This document shows, piece by piece, positions 26,837-34,081 of a DNA stretch of 64,000 bases. Every line of letters starts with the position of its first letter. Positions within the stretch are counted from its first letter, which is position 1. Under the pieces are notes generated by a model, which saw nothing but the letters and a program-made list of their open reading frames with translations, made no database searches and was not told the origin of the DNA. Source of the stretch: Polynucleobacter sp. AP-Titi-500A-B4 (lineage in GTDB: Bacteria > Pseudomonadota > Gammaproteobacteria > Burkholderiales > Burkholderiaceae); assembly GCF_018688095.1 (NCBI RefSeq), contig NZ_CP061311.1:1954120-2018119 (forward strand), in the 5' to 3' direction. Both the position numbers and the translations under genes were made by a program.

Positions 26837-28282
26837 TTAATAACGATAGTGGTCAGCCTTATATGGGCCTTCCTTGGTTACGCCAATGTAAGAGGCCTGC
26901 TGGTCAGACAGCACCGTTAACTCTGCATTGAGAGTTTTGAGCTGTAAACGCGCAACCTTCTCATCCAAATGCTTAGGCAATGTGTAAACACCGATTGGGT
27001 ATTTATCTGTACCTACTGCATTCCACAATTCGATTTGCGCAATCACTTGGTTTGCAAATGAAGAGCTCATGACATAAGAAGGGTGTCCTGTACCGCAACC
27101 CAGGTTTACCAAACGACCCTTAGCCAAAATAATGATGCGCTTTTCAGGTTTACCATTGCTTGCAGGGAAAATCACATGGTCAACTTGTGGCTTGATTTCT
27201 TCCCATTTGTATTTTTCAATACCCGCTACATCGATCTCGTTATCAAAGTGGCCAATGTTACAAACGATGGCTTGATTCTTCATCTTAACCATGTGGTCAT
27301 GTGTAATCACATGGTAGTTGCCAGTTGCAGAAACAAAGATATCTGCTTTGTCAGCAGCGTAATCCATAGTCACGACACGATAACCTTCCATCGCTGCTTG
27401 CAAGGCGCAGATTGGATCTACTTCAGTAACCCAAACTTGAGCAGACAAAGCACGCAATGCTTGAGCTGAGCCTTTACCTACATCACCGTAGCCGCAAACT
27501 ACTGCAACCTTACCAGCAACCATCACATCAGTAGCACGCTTAATGGCGTCTACTAAAGACTCGCGGCAACCATAGAGGTTGTCGAACTTGCTCTTAGTAA
27601 CAGAGTCGTTTACGTTGATTGCAGGGAACTTCAAATCACCCTTAGCAAACATCTGATACAGGCGATGCACACCAGTAGTCGTCTCTTCTGTAACGCCCTT
27701 TACTTTTTCCAAACGTGTTGAATACCAAGTTGGATCTTGTGCCAATTTTTTCTTGATAGCGCCAAACAAAATGGTTTCTTCTTCGCTGGTAGGATGATTC
27801 AAGCAAGCTTGATCTTTTTCAGCGCGAGCACCAAGGTGCAATAGCAAAGTTGCATCGCCACCGTCATCCAAAATCATATTGGTGTAACCACCATCAGCCC
27901 ATTCAAAGATGCGATGGGTGAAGTCCCAATATTGCTCTAGGGTTTCGCCCTTGATTGCGAATACTGGCGTGCCATTAGCGGCAATCGCTGCAGCAGCATG
28001 ATCTTGTGTTGAGAAAATATTGCAAGAAGCCCATTGCACTTCGGCGCCCAGCGCCTCGAGAGTTTCAATCAATACCGCGGTTTGAATGGTCATATGCAAT
28101 GAACCAGTTATGCGTGCACCACGCAATGGCTGTTGTGCAGCGAACTCATCACGAATCGCAATCAATCCAGGCATCTCAGTTTCAGCAATCGCAATTTCTT
28201 TACGACCAAAGTCAGCCAAAGAAATATCGGCAATTGCGCAACGAGTTGCAACAAAGTTATTTAAATCAGAAACGGTATTCAT
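26837..28282 (-). CDS. ahcY: Adenosylhomocysteinase
   Basis: NAD-dependent SAH hydrolase that clears the product inhibitor of methyltransferases, giving homocysteine and adenosine. Motifs include LRGARITGSLHMTIQTAVLIETL (substrate side, near 54), NVNDSVTKSKFDN near 228 and the Rossmann turn VVCGYGDVGKGSAQAL near 267. It ends GPYKADHYRY, the usual C-terminus with the Lys and Tyr that contact NAD of the partner subunit. I chose ATG 28282 (MNTVSDL, 481 residues) because GGAG is six bases upstream; the frame opens at 28342. Confidence 0.96.
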   Translation of the reverse strand: MNTVSDLNNFVATRCAIADISLADFGRKEIAIAETEMPGLIAIRDEFAAQQPLRGARITGSLHMTIQTAVLIETLEALGAEVQWASCNIFSTQDHAAAAIAANGTPVFAIKGETLEQYWDFTHRIFEWADGGYTNMILDDGGDATLLLHLGARAEKDQACLNHPTSEEETILFGAIKKKLAQDPTWYSTRLEKVKGVTEETTTGVHRLYQMFAKGDLKFPAINVNDSVTKSKFDNLYGCRESLVDAIKRATDVMVAGKVAVVCGYGDVGKGSAQALRALSAQVWVTEVDPICALQAAMEGYRVVTMDYAADKADIFVSATGNYHVITHDHMVKMKNQAIVCNIGHFDNEIDVAGIEKYKWEEIKPQVDHVIFPASNGKPEKRIIILAKGRLVNLGCGTGHPSYVMSSSFANQVIAQIELWNAVGTDKYPIGVYTLPKHLDEKVARLQLKTLNAELTVLSDQQASYIGVTKEGPYKADHYRY

Positions 28283-28287
28283 TAATG

Positions 28288-28316
28288 CTCCAGCTAAATA
28301 CGATCCAATGCTGGAG
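28288..28316 (-). promoter_or_regulatory. Hairpin sequestering the ahcY ribosome binding site
   Basis: On the minus strand CTCCAGC (28316-28310) can pair perfectly with GCTGGAG (28294-28288), which contains the ahcY Shine-Dalgarno GGAG. The loop is 15 bases. It lies directly after the SAH aptamer and is a natural translational expression platform. Confidence 0.65.
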
Positions 28317-28322
28317 TGCAAA

Positions 28323-28353
28323 CTCGCTAGCCGTTGAACCATGGGTTAGCGAG
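28323..28353 (-). promoter_or_regulatory. Hairpin competing with the SAH aptamer closing stem
   Basis: CTCGCTA and TAGCGAG pair over 7 bp, extendable by three more pairs. The 5' arm includes bases (GCUC) that also form the 3' strand of aptamer stem P1, so the two folds exclude each other. No U-run follows, which argues against an intrinsic terminator. Confidence 0.5.
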
Positions 28354-28456
28354 CGCAGTTGCAATTAGCAAATTCTGGGGATTGCCTCAGAACTCACTCC
28401 CTTCAAGCCTGGGGAAATGCTGGGTTTCAACATTCCTTGCAACGCTCCTTGAAGGT
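28349..28456 (-). promoter_or_regulatory. SAH riboswitch aptamer
   Basis: Reading the minus strand, AAGGAGCGUUGCAA at the 5' end, CCCCAGGCUUGAAGGG in the middle and AACUGCGCUC at the 3' end match the conserved pieces of the SAH riboswitch. Closing stem P1 is GAGCG/CGCUC. GGAAUGUUG/CAGCAUUUCC gives an internal stem with one bulge, and UUCUG/CAGAA another. In known cases SAH binding turns on ahcY, often with metF and metH. Here it precedes ahcY-metF, as expected. Confidence 0.87.
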
Positions 28457-28485
28457 ATGACGTAATTGTAAACAATTACGTCATA
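28456..28485. promoter_or_regulatory. 28-base near-continuous palindrome between metK and ahcY
   Basis: TATGACGTAATTGT (28456-28469) and ACAATTACGTCATA (28472-28485) are perfect 14-base arms around AA. On the minus strand the right half gives TACAAT, a good -10 box whose start point would fall at about 28458, just at the 5' edge of the SAH aptamer. It therefore looks like an operator over the ahcY promoter. It has no U-run, so a metK terminator is less likely. Confidence 0.6.
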
Positions 28486-28522
28486 TTTCGCCTCAATACA
28501 CCAATAAACTGCTTTTTAATGC

Positions 28523-29689
28523 TTACAAGCCAGCTGCTGCACGTAATGCTGCAGCTTTATCCGTCTGCTCCCACGTGAATTCTGGCTCCTCACGACCAAA
28601 GTGGCCATAAGCAGCAGTTTTACGATAAATCGGACGCAGGAGATTGAGCATTTTTACGATGCCCTTTGGACGCAAGTCAAAGTGCTCTGAAACCAACTGC
28701 GCAATCTTCTCATCAGAAATCTTGCCTGTGCCAAAAGTGCTCACCATCACTGATGTTGGTTTTGCAACACCAATCGCGTAAGAGATCTGAATCAAACACT
28801 TGCTTGCTAAACCAGCAGCAACTACGTTCTTCGCAACATAACGACCAGCGTATGCAGCAGAGCGGTCAACCTTTGATGGATCTTTGCCTGAGAAAGCACC
28901 ACCACCGTGAGGGGCTGCACCACCGTAGGTATCCACAATAATTTTGCGACCAGTTAAACCGCAATCACCTTGTGGGCCGCCGATAACGAAACGACCTGTT
29001 GGGTTGACCAGAAAATTAATCGCACCTTTAATCAAATGCTTAGGTAAAACTGGCTTGATGATTTCTTCGATTACAGCTTCACGCAACTTTTCGAGAGAAA
29101 TGTCTTCATCGTGCTGAGTAGATAGCACCACGGTATCAATAGAGTCAGGCTTTCCGTCTACATAACGTAATGTCACTTGTGACTTTGCATCGGGACGTAA
29201 CCATGTCAAACGGCCATCGCGACGCAATTGAGATTGACGCTCTACCAAGCGGTGCGACAAGTGAATTGGCAAAGGCATGAGTTCAGCAGTCTCATCGCAA
29301 GCGTAACCAAACATTAAGCCTTGGTCGCCAGCGCCTTGATCTAAACCGTCGTCATGGGCCTTATCAACGCCTTGTGCAATATCAGGGCTTTGCTTGTCAT
29401 AAGCAACCAAGACAGCACAACCTTTGTAATCAATTCCATAAGCGGTGTTGTCATAACCAATTTCGCGCAGGGTGTTGCGAGCTACCTGAATGTAGTCAAC
29501 GTTAGCATTCGTAGTAATTTCACCGGCTAAGACTACTAAACCGGTATTACATAAAGTTTCAGCAGCAACACGAGCAGTTGGATCTTGGGCCAAGATGGCA
29601 TCCAGAATCGAATCCGAAATTTGGTCTGCTACTTTATCGGGGTGGCCTTCAGAGACTGACTCTGAGGTGAAGAAGTAATCATTTGCCAT
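28523..29689 (-). CDS. metK: S-adenosylmethionine synthetase
   Basis: Makes SAM from methionine and ATP. It has 388 residues with the family hallmarks FTSESVSEGHPDKVADQISD at the N-terminus, the GAGDQGLMFGYA loop near 116 and GGGAFSGKDPSKVDRSAAY near 261. The start is firm: AAAGGA lies at a proper distance before the ATG. It is preceded by a promoter and a SAM-II-like riboswitch, and followed by the ahcY leader. Confidence 0.97.
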   Translation of the reverse strand: MANDYFFTSESVSEGHPDKVADQISDSILDAILAQDPTARVAAETLCNTGLVVLAGEITTNANVDYIQVARNTLREIGYDNTAYGIDYKGCAVLVAYDKQSPDIAQGVDKAHDDGLDQGAGDQGLMFGYACDETAELMPLPIHLSHRLVERQSQLRRDGRLTWLRPDAKSQVTLRYVDGKPDSIDTVVLSTQHDEDISLEKLREAVIEEIIKPVLPKHLIKGAINFLVNPTGRFVIGGPQGDCGLTGRKIIVDTYGGAAPHGGGAFSGKDPSKVDRSAAYAGRYVAKNVVAAGLASKCLIQISYAIGVAKPTSVMVSTFGTGKISDEKIAQLVSEHFDLRPKGIVKMLNLLRPIYRKTAAYGHFGREEPEFTWEQTDKAAALRAAAGL

Positions 29690-29757
29690 TGCATATTCCT
29701 TTAAAAATTAACACGATCTATAGGACAACTCGACGTGCCAGGAACTACAACGGCGAC

Positions 29758-29810
29758 GCTTTAGCAGAATGTTTGAATCGCCCTGCAAGTTGTCTTAACT
29801 CGGCGATGGA
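29758..29810 (-). promoter_or_regulatory. SAM-II class (SAM-II/SAM-V-like) riboswitch upstream of metK
   Basis: Minus-strand RNA shows P1 AUCGCC (29807-29802) with GGCGAU (29782-29777). Its loop contains GAGUUAAG and CUUGCAG, and the 3' part reads UCAAACAUUCUGCUAAAG. CUUGCAG followed by P1' and then AAACA-N-GCUAAA is the core signature of SAM-II aptamers, and GCAG/CUGC plus CUU/AAG can form the pseudoknot. The predicted transcription start falls at the first base of P1. The class call comes from memory of the consensus, without a covariance search. Confidence 0.72.
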
Positions 29811-29813
29811 GTA

Positions 29814-29843
29814 ATTCTATCTGAAAAGGGTGTAATCCATCAA
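29814..29843 (-). promoter_or_regulatory. metK: Predicted sigma-70 promoter of metK
   Basis: On the minus strand TTGATG (29843-29838) and TAGAAT (29819-29814) are 18 bases apart. The expected start at about 29807 coincides with the 5' end of the riboswitch stem, which supports both calls. Confidence 0.6.
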
Positions 29844-29891
29844 GATGCGCCTAAATTTGGTCTATGCAGCCGCATTGAATATCATTGGGGG

Positions 29892-30755
29892 GTGCGAAAA
29901 ATCCTACTGAAGATCGGCCTGAACATCATTGCTGCGCTCCCCCTTGCGGTAGTGCAGGTATTGGGCGCTCTTTTGGGCGTTCTAGCTTATGTAGGCTCTA
30001 AACAATATCGCTCACTTTTTAGACCTCAATACGAAGCTGTCGTGAAGGCGCGAAAGCTCCCGCTAAAGCTTTGGGAAGCAGTGCGGGCATCTGGCATGCT
30101 CTTCTCAGATAGCCTGTGGATCTGGCGAAACCCGCAAAAGGCACTCACTTTAGTTGAAGTGCAAAACTGGAATTTAGTAGAGATGGCGATTCAAGAGGGG
30201 CATGGCCTCGTGATGCTAACCCCACATCTTGGTGGCTTTGAAATTATTCCGCGAGTATTAGCCCAACATTTTCCTGCAACGATTCTGTATCGCCCTTCAC
30301 GACAAGAATGGCTGAACGAAGTTGTTGAAGAGGGTCGCGCCTATCCTAATATGCACTTTGTTCCAACCAATCTCAATGGCGTTCGCCAAATGACGAGGGC
30401 GCTAACTCGGGGCGAAGCAATCGGCATTCTTCCGGATCAAGTCCCCAGTGGCGGTGAAGGCGTATGGGTTCCTTTTTTTGGACGCCCTGCCTACACCACT
30501 CCATTACCTGCCCGCTTAGCCAATCGAAACAACACTCCAGTAATCATGTTTACAGCTAAACGTAAAGCCATTGGACAAGGCTGGTTGATGCAAGCAACCC
30601 GTCTTGCCCCCCTTTCGGAAGATGCAACTATCGCTGCGGCTGAACTCAACGTCGCCATTGAAAACGCAGTACTGATTGCGCCAGAACAATTTATCTGGTC
30701 ATATAACCGCTATAAGCATCCAGCTGGTGCAGAATTGCCTCCAAGCATTCAATAG
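29892..30755 (+). CDS. LpxL/HtrB-type lipid A acyltransferase
   Basis: Inner-membrane acyltransferase of the LpxL family, which adds secondary acyl chains to lipid A. It has 287 residues, starts at GTG 29892 right after a G-run, and has an N-terminal hydrophobic anchor (IGLNIIAALPLAVVQVLGALLGVLAYVG). The catalytic HX4E is in TPHLGGFE near residue 112. GILPDQVPSGGEGVWVPFFGRPAYTTPLPARLA near 180 is the conserved acceptor-site block. It is followed within 19 bases by a second family member. Confidence 0.9.
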   Translation: MRKILLKIGLNIIAALPLAVVQVLGALLGVLAYVGSKQYRSLFRPQYEAVVKARKLPLKLWEAVRASGMLFSDSLWIWRNPQKALTLVEVQNWNLVEMAIQEGHGLVMLTPHLGGFEIIPRVLAQHFPATILYRPSRQEWLNEVVEEGRAYPNMHFVPTNLNGVRQMTRALTRGEAIGILPDQVPSGGEGVWVPFFGRPAYTTPLPARLANRNNTPVIMFTAKRKAIGQGWLMQATRLAPLSEDATIAAAELNVAIENAVLIAPEQFIWSYNRYKHPAGAELPPSIQ

Positions 30756-30774
30756 ATTCATTATCATTTTTAGA

Positions 30775-31674
30775 ATGGCTTGGTTATCTAACCTCTTCAA
30801 TTTCTTAGCGCTCAGCTTGTTGCGCTTGTTTGCCTTTCTTCCTTATGCAATAACTGTCTATGTTGGCTATGGTCTTGGTTGGCTTGCCGCGCATATTCCA
30901 AATAGTCGCACCCGAGTCGTGAAAACCAATCTACGTTTATGTTTTCCCAATCTAAACGAAAAAGAAATTGATACGCTTGCGCTCGAGCATTGGAAATTAT
31001 TTGGTCGTAGCGTATTAGAAAGAAGCCGCATCTGGCTTGGCAGTGGAAAACAGATCACGGATATCGTGACAATAGATTCTGCAATCACCTTGGGAGATCG
31101 CAAGCCTCGTCTGCTCATCAACCCTCACTTTGTTGGTCTAGAGGGTGGATTTATGGCGCTATCTGTATTGGCCAACCAGCACGATTGGCCAAGGGGCGCA
31201 GGTCTTTACCAAAACATGAAAAATCCTTTTTTCAATCAAAAAATGATTGAATGGCGAAACCGGTTTGGCGGAAAATCAATTGAAAGACAAAGTCGGTTGC
31301 GCGACCTGATTCGAGAAATTCAAACGGGAAACTTTATTTTTATTGCGCCCGATATTGATTTGGGTCCCAGGGATTCAGTCTTTGTGCCTTTCTTTGGCAT
31401 TCAGACCAATACAATTACATCGGTGTCTCGCCTAGCAAGACTAAGCGGGGCGGAAGTGTGTTTAATGACCACAACCCTCAACAAAGATGGCAAAGCTTAT
31501 ACCTGTCATATCAGCGCACCTTTGCCGAACTTTCCAAGCGATGACGTAGAAAAAGATACTGCGCGATTAAATCAATACATTGAAGATCTTGTTCGAGAAA
31601 GGCCAGCAGAGTACTATTGGGTACATAAACGCTTTAAGCATCGCCCTCCCGGCGAAGCTAGCCTTTACGAATAA
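30775..31674 (+). CDS. LpxL-family lipid A acyltransferase, second copy
   Basis: 299-residue member of the same acyltransferase family, related to but distinct from the gene just upstream and closer to the copy at 53923. N-terminal membrane anchor; HX4E is in NPHFVGLEGG near residue 118. APDIDLGPRDSVFVPFFGIQTNTITSVSRLARL (near 200-232) is the conserved block. ATG 30775 was chosen over the longer frame because it avoids overlapping the previous gene and gives the same length as the paralogue. dapF follows after nine bases. Confidence 0.88.
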   Translation: MAWLSNLFNFLALSLLRLFAFLPYAITVYVGYGLGWLAAHIPNSRTRVVKTNLRLCFPNLNEKEIDTLALEHWKLFGRSVLERSRIWLGSGKQITDIVTIDSAITLGDRKPRLLINPHFVGLEGGFMALSVLANQHDWPRGAGLYQNMKNPFFNQKMIEWRNRFGGKSIERQSRLRDLIREIQTGNFIFIAPDIDLGPRDSVFVPFFGIQTNTITSVSRLARLSGAEVCLMTTTLNKDGKAYTCHISAPLPNFPSDDVEKDTARLNQYIEDLVRERPAEYYWVHKRFKHRPPGEASLYE

Positions 31675-31683
31675 AGAGATATT

Positions 31684-32586
31684 TTGAGCACTGATCAATC
31701 TAACGCCGGACGCAAACTTCGCTTCACCAAAATGCATGGTGCCGGCAATGATTTCATTGTGCTCAATGGGATTGATCAGGATTTGAGTGGCATTACAAGC
31801 GAACAATGGCGAGCTCTGGCGCATCGCCAATTTGGCATCGGTGCCGATCAAATTCTTTTGGTAGAAAAAACTTCTAGGGCAGATGCCGATTTCAAATATC
31901 GAATTTTTAATGCGGATGGTGGTGAGGTAGAGCAGTGCGGTAATGGCTCTCGTTGCTTTGTACGCTTTGTTCTTGATCAAGGGCTATCTAAGAAGAACCC
32001 CTTGCGTGTTGAGGTTGCGCATACCGTCCTCACCCTTAAATCTCATCCAGATGGTCAGGTTGAGGTAGATATGGGCGCTCCCATTTTTGAACATCATCAA
32101 ATCCCGTTTAATGCAAACGGATTAGCCAGCATGCAAGAGTTCCAAGAAATGCTTTATGCGCTTCCGCTCGAACAGCCCGCTACTCATGACAGTTTTGTTG
32201 GCGTTCTTTCAATGGGTAATCCCCATGCGGTACAAGTAGTCGCCGATATTGAAAGCGCCCCTGTTTTAGAAGAAGGTCCTGAGATTGAGCGGCATTCTGT
32301 ATTTCCAAAAAGGGTAAATGCGGGCTATATGCAAATCGTCAATCGCAATGAAATCAAATTGCGCGTCTATGAACGCGGTGCTGGTGAGACGCTCGCTTGC
32401 GGCACAGGTGCTTGCGCAGCTGTGGTGTCAGGTATTCGCAGAGGTCTATTGGATTCCCCTGTTAAGGTTCGCACCCGTGGCGGTAATCTACAAATTACTT
32501 GGGGCGGTATTGTCAATAATGTCGCTCAACCCGTCATCATGACTGGTCCGGCTGTCACCGTATTTGAAGGTGAAACAGTAATCTAG
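31684..32586 (+). CDS. dapF: Diaminopimelate epimerase
   Basis: Interconverts LL- and meso-diaminopimelate for lysine and peptidoglycan. It has 300 residues: KMHGAGNDFIVLN near 16, the first catalytic Cys in QCGNGSRCF near 85 and the second in ACGTGACAAVV near 240. No upstream ATG exists; TTG 31684 is preceded by AAAGAG and leaves the conserved N-terminus intact. Its stop codon lies in a hairpin shared with the convergent pyrE stop. Confidence 0.95.
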   Translation: MSTDQSNAGRKLRFTKMHGAGNDFIVLNGIDQDLSGITSEQWRALAHRQFGIGADQILLVEKTSRADADFKYRIFNADGGEVEQCGNGSRCFVRFVLDQGLSKKNPLRVEVAHTVLTLKSHPDGQVEVDMGAPIFEHHQIPFNANGLASMQEFQEMLYALPLEQPATHDSFVGVLSMGNPHAVQVVADIESAPVLEEGPEIERHSVFPKRVNAGYMQIVNRNEIKLRVYERGAGETLACGTGACAAVVSGIRRGLLDSPVKVRTRGGNLQITWGGIVNNVAQPVIMTGPAVTVFEGETVI

Positions 32587-32609
32587 GAAAACTACTTTGT
32601 TTTTCCTAG
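32583..32609. terminator. Hairpin between convergent dapF and pyrE
   Basis: CTAGGAAAA (32583-32591) and TTTTCCTAG (32601-32609) form a perfect 9-bp stem with a 9-base loop. The TAG stops of both convergent genes are inside the arms. There is no downstream U-run beyond the arm itself, so termination strength is uncertain. Confidence 0.4.
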
Positions 32610-33274
32610 ACGCCATATTTCTCGCGATAGGCTTTGACTGCTGGTAAGTAATTCGTGAGCTGAGCGTCACTAGATGCAGTTAAGAAAGACATCAAGCCAG
32701 TCAGGTTCGCAATTGAAATCACTGGTAAACCAAATTCTTGCTCAACCGCTTGTACCGCCGACTTGTCGCCAATCTCGGTTGCCGTGCCTGATCTTTCCAT
32801 GCGATCCAAAGCAATCAATACCGCTGCAGGCTCTGCACCCGCCTGACGAATGAGCTCTACAGATTCCCTGACTGAAGTACCAGCAGAAATCACATCATCA
32901 ACAATAACCACTCTGCCCTTCACCGGCGCGCCCACTAAAACACCGCCCTCTCCATGATCTTTGGCTTCTTTGCGGTTATAGGCATACGGAACGTTAATAC
33001 CGTTATCAGCTAATGCAATGGCTGTAGCGGCTGCAAGCGTGATGCCCTTGTAAGCTGGTCCATAAAGCATGTCAAATTGAAGTTTAGATTCTTGCAAGGC
33101 TTTGGCGTAATAACGACCTAAGGCCCCTAAACTAGCCCCATCATCAAAACCACCAGCATTAAAGAAATAAGGCGAAAGTCTTCCAGCTTTGGTTTTAAAC
33201 TCCCCAAAGGACAAAACCTTTGCTTCTAAGGCAAAACGAATAAAGTTATCTTGATTTGAATTATTTGAGCTCAT
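32606..33274 (-). CDS. pyrE: Orotate phosphoribosyltransferase
   Basis: Pyrimidine pathway enzyme joining orotate to PRPP. It has 222 residues. FKTKAGRLSPYFFNAGGF near residue 21 and YGPAYKGITLAAATA near 70 are substrate motifs. YNRKEAKDHGEGG near 98 is the mobile catalytic loop with its Lys. VVIVDDVISAGTSV near 122 is the PRPP-binding site. It diverges from xth with only eight bases between start codons. Confidence 0.95.
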   Translation of the reverse strand: MSSNNSNQDNFIRFALEAKVLSFGEFKTKAGRLSPYFFNAGGFDDGASLGALGRYYAKALQESKLQFDMLYGPAYKGITLAAATAIALADNGINVPYAYNRKEAKDHGEGGVLVGAPVKGRVVIVDDVISAGTSVRESVELIRQAGAEPAAVLIALDRMERSGTATEIGDKSAVQAVEQEFGLPVISIANLTGLMSFLTASSDAQLTNYLPAVKAYREKYGV

Positions 33275-33282
33275 AGGCCTAC

Positions 33283-34065
33283 ATGTTACGCATCATTTCA
33301 GCGAACCTCAACGGTATCCGTTCTGCAGTCAAAAAAGGCTTTCTACCATGGGCTGTGAAGCAGAAAGCAGACTTCATCTGCATGCAAGAGCTCAAGGCTC
33401 AGAGAGATGATCTAGAAGATGTCATCCTCAACCCCGATGGCATGCATGGCTTCTTTCATCATGCCGAGAAGAAAGGCTATAGCGGCTGCGGCATCTATAC
33501 ACCCCACAAACCAGATGAGGTCTTATACGGTTATGGCAATGAGGAGTTCGATGCTGAAGGTCGTTATGTGGAAGTCAGATTTAAAGGGCTTTCTGTGATC
33601 TCGGTATACATGCCCTCAGGCTCAAGCTCGCCCGAGCGCCAAGAGGCTAAATATCGTTATCTTGATAGCTTTTTGCCCCACCTCATCAAGCTTAAAAAAT
33701 CTGGGAGAGAAATTGTTCTTTGTGGGGACGTCAATATCGCCCATCACGAGATCGACTTAAAAAATTGGAAAGGTAATGTTAAGAATTCTGGTTTCTTACC
33801 AGAAGAGCGTGCATGGCTTACTAATCTCTTTAACAAAGTGGGTTATGTAGACGTCTATCGCAAACTAGAGCCTGAGGCTGGCGAGTCTTGCTACACCTGG
33901 TGGAGTAATCGCGGTCAAGCCTACGCAAAAAATGTTGGCTGGCGTATTGACTATCACATCAGCACACCTGGCATCGCAGCTACTGCCAAGAAAACTGCTG
34001 TCTACAAAGATGAGCGCTTTTCAGATCATGCCCCACTGATCGTGGATTACGACTGGAAAATTTAA
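33283..34065 (+). CDS. xth: Exodeoxyribonuclease III
   Basis: Base-excision repair AP endonuclease/3'-5' exonuclease, 260 residues. Metal and catalytic residues are visible: the Asn in SANLNGIRSA, the Glu in FICMQELKAQ (near 36), the Asp and Asn in CGDVNIAHHEIDLKN (near 148), and the Asp-His pair in FSDHAPLIVDY near 250. RIDYHIS near 224 is also conserved. Confidence 0.94.
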   Translation: MLRIISANLNGIRSAVKKGFLPWAVKQKADFICMQELKAQRDDLEDVILNPDGMHGFFHHAEKKGYSGCGIYTPHKPDEVLYGYGNEEFDAEGRYVEVRFKGLSVISVYMPSGSSSPERQEAKYRYLDSFLPHLIKLKKSGREIVLCGDVNIAHHEIDLKNWKGNVKNSGFLPEERAWLTNLFNKVGYVDVYRKLEPEAGESCYTWWSNRGQAYAKNVGWRIDYHISTPGIAATAKKTAVYKDERFSDHAPLIVDYDWKI

Positions 34066-34081
34066 GTAGTAAAAAACAGGG

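Noticed and set aside
28456..28485. Palindrome as an intrinsic terminator of metK
   Set aside because: The stem is long but AT-rich and no U-run follows in the metK direction; overlap with a -10-like box favours an operator.
29845..29910. 21-codon frame starting ATG 29845 ahead of the first lpxL gene, as a leader peptide
   Set aside because: It overlaps the lpxL start out of frame, lacks a clear ribosome site and has no run of regulatory codons.
31567..31980. 137-codon minus-strand frame opposite the second lpxL gene and dapF
   Set aside because: It spans two well-supported genes on the other strand and its translation shows no family resemblance.
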